A stretch of DNA of 64,000 nucleotides from Streptomyces tanashiensis (lineage in GTDB: Bacteria > Actinomycetota > Actinomycetes > Streptomycetales > Streptomycetaceae). The number at the start of each line of letters is the position of its first letter. Positions within the stretch are counted from its first letter, which is position 1. Below the pieces are notes generated by a model that was not told the DNA's origin, did no database searches, and worked only from the letters and a program-made list of their open reading frames with translations. The DNA lies in assembly GCF_014648895.1 (NCBI RefSeq), contig NZ_BMRZ01000018.1:62001-126000 (forward strand). Reading direction: 5' to 3'. The translations under genes and the position numbers were made by a program. This document shows positions 59,659 to 64,000 of the stretch, in pieces.

Positions 59659-60891
59659 TCAGGAGGCGTCCCGCTCCACCGGACAGCTCATACAGCGCGG
59701 GCCGCCCCTCCCCCGGCCCAGCTCGCTGCCGGGGATCTCGATCACCTCGATGCCCTGCTTGCGCAGATGCGTGTTCGTCGTGACGTTCCGCTCGTACGCC
59801 ACGACCACCCCCGGCTCCACGGCCAGCACGTTGCACCCGTCGTCCCACTGCTCGCGCTCGGCCGCGTGCACGTCCTGGGTCGCCGTGAGCACCCGGATGT
59901 CCTGCAGCCCGAGGGCCGCCGCGATGGCGCTGTGCATCTGCTCCGGCGGATGGTCGGTGACCCGGAGGGACTGCCCCGCGTCACCCGGTTCGATCGTGTA
60001 CGAGCGGAGCATGCCCAGCCCCGCGTACTGGGTGAACGTGTCCTGGTCGACCATCGTCATCACCGTGTCCAGGTGCATGAACGCCCGCCGCTTCGGCATG
60101 TCCAGAGCGATGATCGTGCGCGCCGAACCGGCCGCGAACATCCCCCGGGCCAGCATCTCCACCGCCTGCGGCGTGGTCCGCTCGCTCATCCCGATCAGCA
60201 CGGCACCGTTGCCGATGACGAGGACGTCCCCGCCCTCGATCGTCGACGGATAGTCCGTCTGCCCCTCCGACCAGTGGTGGAAGGGACCCGCCTCCGGGCC
60301 CGTGAACAGCGGGTGGTGCTTGTAGATCGCCTCGAAGTGCACCGTCTCGCGCTGCCGGGCCGGCCAGCGCATGGCGTTGATGGACACGCCGTCGTAGATC
60401 CAGGCCGAGGTGTCCCGGGTGAAGAGGTGGTTCGGCAGCGGGCCGAGGAGGAAGTCGTCCAGGTCCATGGCGTGGAAGCGGACCGAGGTCGGCTCCCGGT
60501 GCGCCGCCAGGAACTCCCGCTTCGTCATGCCGCCGACGAGCGCCTCGCCGAGCGCGGCCGCGTCCAGCGAGTCGAAGGCCGCGCGGAGGTGGTCGGTGGC
60601 GAGCGGCCCGTACTCCTTCTCGTCGAAGACCCGGTCCAGGACCAGCGCGCGGGCCGACGGGACCTCCAGGGACTCGCGCAGCAGATCCCCGAAGAGGTGC
60701 ACCTCCACCCCCCGGTCACGCAGCACGTCGGCGAACCCGTCGTGCTCCTGCCGGGCCCGCCGCACCCACAGCACGTCATCGAAGAGGAGGGCGTCCTTGT
60801 TGGACGGGGTGAGGCGCTTCAGCTCCAGATCGGGCCGGTGCAGGATGACGCGGCGCAGCCGCCCGGTCTCGGAATCGACATGGAATCCCAT
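59659..60891 (-). CDS. arcA: Arginine deiminase
   Basis: 410-aa enzyme converting arginine to citrulline and ammonia. Guanidinium-modifying signatures are FTRDTSAW, EGGDVLVIGNGAVLIGMSERT, AFMHLDTVMTMVD and the catalytic Cys400 in GGPRCMSCP. Length and motifs are complete. ATG start; upstream only 69 bp separate it from the GAP1-like gene, and its promoter must lie there or further up. Confidence 0.95.
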   Translation of the reverse strand: MGFHVDSETGRLRRVILHRPDLELKRLTPSNKDALLFDDVLWVRRARQEHDGFADVLRDRGVEVHLFGDLLRESLEVPSARALVLDRVFDEKEYGPLATDHLRAAFDSLDAAALGEALVGGMTKREFLAAHREPTSVRFHAMDLDDFLLGPLPNHLFTRDTSAWIYDGVSINAMRWPARQRETVHFEAIYKHHPLFTGPEAGPFHHWSEGQTDYPSTIEGGDVLVIGNGAVLIGMSERTTPQAVEMLARGMFAAGSARTIIALDMPKRRAFMHLDTVMTMVDQDTFTQYAGLGMLRSYTIEPGDAGQSLRVTDHPPEQMHSAIAAALGLQDIRVLTATQDVHAAEREQWDDGCNVLAVEPGVVVAYERNVTTNTHLRKQGIEVIEIPGSELGRGRGGPRCMSCPVERDAS

Positions 60892-60960
60892 GCGTCCATC
60901 CTGACGGAGCCGGGCGGCCCTGGCCCGCCTTTCGGCATGGGTCGCCCGGCCCCGCCTCCG

Positions 60961-63396
60961 TCAGGTGATCCGCTGGGCGACCGCGATCAGGACGATCGCG
61001 CCCAGCAGCCCCCCGACCAGCAGCGCGACGCGGCGCAGGAAGCGGCGGGTGTAGCCGTTGCCGTGATCGTCCGGGGCGGACGGCGACGGGCCCGGGGTCC
61101 GCGGGCGGTGCGCGGCGCGCGGCAGGCCGTACGCCTCCTTCAGGAGCGTGAGCCAGACCGCGTCCGGCAGCCCCGGGCGCTCCCCGTCGACGATCAGCCA
61201 GAACGCCTCCCGGGCGGACGGCTCCGGGCTCGCCCGGAGCCGCGAGAGCAGCTCGGCGACCGTACCGACCGGGGCGTCGCCACCCCCGAGCAGCGGGCGG
61301 ACCGCCCAGCGGTGCAGCTCGGCGGCGTTGGCCGCGCGCTGCTCCTCCGCCGGTTCGGAGGGGTCGTCCCGCGCGGTGGGCGGTGCGACGGCCCACAGCT
61401 CCCGGCCGATGGCCACCTCGCAGAGCTCGCGGCGCAGCGCATGCTCCCAGGACGGCAGGCGCCGGGCGACCTCACGGAGGAGGACGGTGACGACGCCGTA
61501 CGCCTGGGGCCGGCGCAGCGCGTCCAGGAGTTCGCGGCTGCCGCCCTGCACGACGAGCTCCCGCGCCTCGTCCACGGTGCGCACGGTCGGCAGCTTGTGC
61601 ACGAGCGAGGTGACGGCCTCCCGCTCGCGCGACCGCTTCCCCCAGGCGCGCCGAGCGCCCTTGCCGGGCCCGGTCCACTGCGGCCCGACGGACGGCAGGA
61701 CGGGCCGGGGGTAGGCGCCCTCGCCGGACGTCCGCCGGGGCGGGACGGCGTGCGGATCGCCGTCGGGCCGCCGGGCGGGCGGGGCTTCGGAGCCGTACGG
61801 GGACTCCGGGGCGTGCGGGGGCTCGGAGTCGTACGAGGGCTCGGAGTCGTAGCGGGGCTTGGAACGGTACGAGGGCTCGGAGTCGTGGCGAGGCTCGGAG
61901 TCGTAGCGAGGCTTGGAGTCGTAGCGGGGCTCGGACGGTGATCGGGGTTCGGGAACGGGCGGGGGCTCTGGGGTGAGCGGAGGTTCAGGGGTGGGTGGAG
62001 GTACGGGGGTGGGCGCGGGTACGGGAGGGGGCGGCGGTGCGTGGGGCGGCCAGGGGTCGGCGGCGGTCGGGGGCACGGGTGCCGCCGGCGGAGGCACGGG
62101 CGCCGCGGGCGGGGGCTCCGGGGTGTACGAGGGCTCGCGCGTGCGGGACCACGGGCCCGGTGAGGCCGGGTACGAGGAGGCCGGCGGGTCGGAGCGCCGG
62201 GCCTGCGCCGAGCCCGGGTGACGGGGGTCCGGGTGGCGGGGGTCCGGAGTGCCCTGGCGCGTGGGGTCCGGAGCGCCCTGGCGCGTCGGGTCCGGAGCGC
62301 CCGGGTGCCGGAGGTCCCGCGCGCCCTGGTCCCTGACGTCCCGAGCGCCCTGGTCCCGGAGTTCCGGAGCGACCTGGCGCGTCGGGTCCGGAGCGCCCAG
62401 GTGCCGGAGGTCCCGCGCGCCCTGGTCCCTGACGTCCCGCGCGCCCTGGTCCCGGAGGTCCCGCGCGCCCGGGTGGCGGGGTGGCCGGGTGGGGCGGCGG
62501 GACGACGCGTCCAGGGTGTCCACCGCGCGGGCGGCCGTCTCCAGGAGCGCGGCGCGGCGGGAGGAGGAGGCGGCGTGGAGCGCGCTGCCGACCGCGTACT
62601 CGCTCCCCTCCCCCTCCTCGACCCCCCGCAGGTGGTGCCGGACGAGCCGGGCCGCGACGTCCTCCGCCCGGTCGCCGCACCGCTCGCGCGGGTCGACGCG
62701 GCGGCGGTCGGTGTTGCGGCTCGCCGCGCCCGACCAGCGGCCGACGAACGCGAAGCGGAGCGCGGGCAGTTCGACGGTGTCATGGGTCGCGAAGGTCCAG
62801 CGGCGGTCGATGAGCGCCCCGAACATGCTGTGCAGCCCCCACAGCACGGGGCAGGCGGTGTCGCCGCGTTCGTCCAGGACGGTGAACCGGTCGTCGGGGT
62901 GGCGCAGCAACTCGGCCACCGTGCCGACGAGTTCCTCCGCCGCGTACGGCAGGGTCTCGTCGAGCTCCCCCTGTCCGCGGCCCGTCGCCGGTACGAGGAC
63001 CTCCTCCCGCACCACCGGGAGACGCCCGCGCGCCTCGGCGAGGTTCACGGCGGCGGCGCCCTCCCAGGTCCAGGCGTGCAGCCCGAGGCAGACGGCGGGG
63101 TCGAGGAGGGCGGGCGAGCCGACGAGGGCGTGGCAGAGCACGGACGTCCCACCGTCGGCCTCCTTGAACGGGAGGCGCCGGATGAGGATGACCCCCGCGC
63201 GCTTGTGGAGCCGGATCAGGGCCGGCCGTGTCTCGTCCCCGCTGGCCCGCAGGACCGGGCCGGAGATCTGGAAGAGGTTCTCGGCCTCGTCTCGGGGCCC
63301 TGACCAGGCGACCGGGCCGAAGCCGGTGTTGCCGGTGAGGTTCTCGCTGTCCCAGCGGAAGACGATCTGGTCGACCTCGTTCTCCGTCCGTGTCAT
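60961..63396 (-). CDS. GTPase-associated protein (GAP1-like) with coding repeats and C-terminal membrane helix
   Basis: 811 aa. The N-terminal 270 residues (DQIVFRWDSENLTGNTGFGPVAWS, ALIRLHKRAGVILIRRLPF, LDPAVCLGLHAWTWEG) match the GAP1-N2-type domain I know from GTPase-centred actinobacterial systems. A disordered centre follows: ten 8-residue repeats, a long Pro-rich run, and seven SEPRYD-type hexads. A helical C-terminal part (SREREAVTSLVHKLPTVRTVDEARELV, LRRPQAYGVVTVLLREVARRL) resembles GAP1-M/C regions, and the chain ends in one membrane helix (VALLVGGLLGAIVLIAVA). The ATG overlaps the GTPase stop (ATGA). It is presumably an effector or adaptor of the neighbouring GTPase; function unproven. 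Confidence 0.75.
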   Translation of the reverse strand: MTRTENEVDQIVFRWDSENLTGNTGFGPVAWSGPRDEAENLFQISGPVLRASGDETRPALIRLHKRAGVILIRRLPFKEADGGTSVLCHALVGSPALLDPAVCLGLHAWTWEGAAAVNLAEARGRLPVVREEVLVPATGRGQGELDETLPYAAEELVGTVAELLRHPDDRFTVLDERGDTACPVLWGLHSMFGALIDRRWTFATHDTVELPALRFAFVGRWSGAASRNTDRRRVDPRERCGDRAEDVAARLVRHHLRGVEEGEGSEYAVGSALHAASSSRRAALLETAARAVDTLDASSRRPTRPPRHPGARDLRDQGARDVRDQGARDLRHLGAPDPTRQVAPELRDQGARDVRDQGARDLRHPGAPDPTRQGAPDPTRQGTPDPRHPDPRHPGSAQARRSDPPASSYPASPGPWSRTREPSYTPEPPPAAPVPPPAAPVPPTAADPWPPHAPPPPPVPAPTPVPPPTPEPPLTPEPPPVPEPRSPSEPRYDSKPRYDSEPRHDSEPSYRSKPRYDSEPSYDSEPPHAPESPYGSEAPPARRPDGDPHAVPPRRTSGEGAYPRPVLPSVGPQWTGPGKGARRAWGKRSREREAVTSLVHKLPTVRTVDEARELVVQGGSRELLDALRRPQAYGVVTVLLREVARRLPSWEHALRRELCEVAIGRELWAVAPPTARDDPSEPAEEQRAANAAELHRWAVRPLLGGGDAPVGTVAELLSRLRASPEPSAREAFWLIVDGERPGLPDAVWLTLLKEAYGLPRAAHRPRTPGPSPSAPDDHGNGYTRRFLRRVALLVGGLLGAIVLIAVAQRIT
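61810..61935. repeat. 18-bp coding tandem repeat, seven units
   Basis: Exactly 126 bp = 7 x 18, encoding SEPRYD-like hexapeptides (SEPRYD, SKPRYD, SEPRHD, SEPSYR, SKPRYD, SEPSYD, SEPPHA) in the disordered region of the GAP1-like protein. Confidence 0.85.
62236..62475. repeat. 24-bp coding tandem repeat, ten units
   Basis: Exactly 240 bp = 10 x 24, encoding octapeptides such as DQGARDVR, DQGARDLR, HPGAPDPT and RQGAPDPT. Units 2-5 and 6-9 form a higher-order 96-bp duplication. Confidence 0.9.
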
Positions 63397-64000
63397 CGGA
63401 CGATCCCCTCCAATGGTTCCGCCCCGGGCAGCAGCCCGCACATGGCGAAGAGCGACAGCAACGGCGCGAGGACCCGGCGCGGCCGGGCCCCGTGCGGAAA
63501 TCGGTCGCCGCGCGCCTGCCCGCCGGTCGCGGCGACGAAGTGCAGGGTGCAGTCGGCGCAGTCGTCGAAGGGCTTGAGCCAGGCGGCGCTGGCGTGGTGG
63601 GCGAGGAAGGCGTACGCGTCCCGGCTCTCCTCCCGGAGCGCGGCGGCGTCGTGGCGGCCGGGCAGCGCCCGGCCGAGCCAGCGGTCGACGACCGGTTCGA
63701 AGCGGACGAGGTCGCTCTTGTTGACGGCGAGCGCGGCGGGCGCGGCGACGAGCCCGCCGCGCTGCCGCGGGATGCGGTTGAGCACGGTGGTGAAGGCCTC
63801 GTCGCCGAGGTCGCGCCGCCGCAGCCCGCTCTGTTCGCGTACCGGGTCGAGGCCGGGCAGCCGGAGGGCGCGCAGCGGGTCCAGGACGAAGACGAAGGCG
63901 TCGACGCCCATGAGGAAGCGGCCGACCTCCCCGTCCTGCGCGAGGTCCTCGCCCGCGAGGTCGAAGAAGACGACGGGCCGGGGCTGTGCGCCGCCCGCCT
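63393..64000 (-). CDS. GTPase of the GAP1-associated system, N-terminus outside window
   Basis: About 200 C-terminal residues of a minus-strand gene that continues past the window end. The visible part starts with a Walker B/G3-type FFDLAGEDLAQDG, then FVFVLDPLRALRLPG, the G4 guanine motif LAVNKSDLV (NKxD) and a terminal region with CADCTLHFVAATGG. The P-loop is upstream. An ATG at 63911 is internal and not the real start because the GTPase core continues before it. The stop overlaps the start of the GAP1-like gene. Assignment to the double-GTPase (DO-GTPase) family is from gene context. Confidence 0.72.
   Translation of the reverse strand, partial: AGGAQPRPVVFFDLAGEDLAQDGEVGRFLMGVDAFVFVLDPLRALRLPGLDPVREQSGLRRRDLGDEAFTTVLNRIPRQRGGLVAAPAALAVNKSDLVRFEPVVDRWLGRALPGRHDAAALREESRDAYAFLAHHASAAWLKPFDDCADCTLHFVAATGGQARGDRFPHGARPRRVLAPLLSLFAMCGLLPGAEPLEGIVR

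Noticed and set aside
62236..62475. Tandem repeats as a possible CRISPR array
   Set aside because: Units are contiguous, in frame, without spacers, and encode octapeptides of the GAP1-like protein.

Overview
The window is high-GC actinobacterial DNA from the chromosome of a Streptomyces. Coding frames have strong G/C third-position bias, GTG and TTG starts are frequent, and neighbouring genes often overlap by 4 bp (ATGA, GTGA). The gene order hemE / fadA-fadB / dxs / xylFGH / ROK regulator / ngcEFG / aconitase / HTH-MurA / arcB-arcA matches what I remember of the conserved core of S. coelicolor (roughly SCO6050 down to SCO5975). That correspondence is from memory and was not checked by a search. 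I see no tRNA, rRNA, IS element, prophage, CRISPR array or origin.

Layout. (1) 1-4.6 kb: a truncated PPK2 polyphosphate kinase, a lipoprotein NodB-type deacetylase, an AIM24 protein coupled to a small ABC exporter, and a PTH2-like protein. (2) 4.6-7.9 kb: a DUF692 (MNIO-family) enzyme with a C-terminal extra domain, overlapping a TIGR04222 membrane protein whose last 67 residues are almost only Cys, Ser and Gly, then a tail-less TIGR04222 paralogue. This looks like an undescribed Cys-modifying, RiPP-like system and is the most interesting locus here. (3) 8-15.2 kb: coproporphyrin-dependent heme genes (hemQ, hemY, hemE) interspersed with a DUF4349 lipoprotein, a CoA-disulfide-reductase-like flavoprotein, a mini RTX protein and a DUF3000 protein. 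(4) 15.4-22.3 kb: an orphan LuxR-type response regulator, RNase D, an alpha/beta hydrolase and the fadA-fadB beta-oxidation pair. (5) 22.4-35.7 kb: a propeller-like protein, an amino-acid permease, dxs, and the sugar block ngcEFG - ROK regulator - xylFGH, all on the minus strand. The ROK regulator carries an apparent single-base frameshift near its 3' end. (6) 36-42.6 kb: a secreted FG-GAP protein, aconitase with two candidate operators, a VOC protein, an HTH-MurA fusion with a palindrome just upstream, and a small lipoprotein.

(7) 42.6-49.6 kb: a three-gene secreted/lipoprotein operon (DUF2690, a 996-aa lysozyme-like plus golvesin-like protein, a lipoprotein), a PASTA membrane protein and a DHA2 MFS exporter. 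(8) 49.7-57.7 kb: a catabolic cluster that fits aerobic CoA-dependent breakdown of 2-aminobenzoate or a related aromatic acid: aryl-CoA ligase, bifunctional aminobenzoyl/salicylyl-CoA monooxygenase-reductase, enoyl-CoA hydratase, acyl-CoA dehydrogenase, RidA and a PaaX-type regulator. The two main promoter regions share the inverted repeat TGAC-N4-GTCA. (9) 57.9-60.9 kb: an RsbW-like ATPase and the arginine deiminase pair arcA and arcB. (10) 61-64 kb: a GTPase-centred gene pair (a GAP1-like protein with coding minisatellites, and a GTPase cut by the window end) of the kind proposed to act in actinobacterial conflict systems.

Most convergent gene pairs are separated by long perfect hairpins. 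Both sugar-binding-protein genes (xylF, ngcE) are followed by a strong intercistronic hairpin before the permease or ATPase genes.
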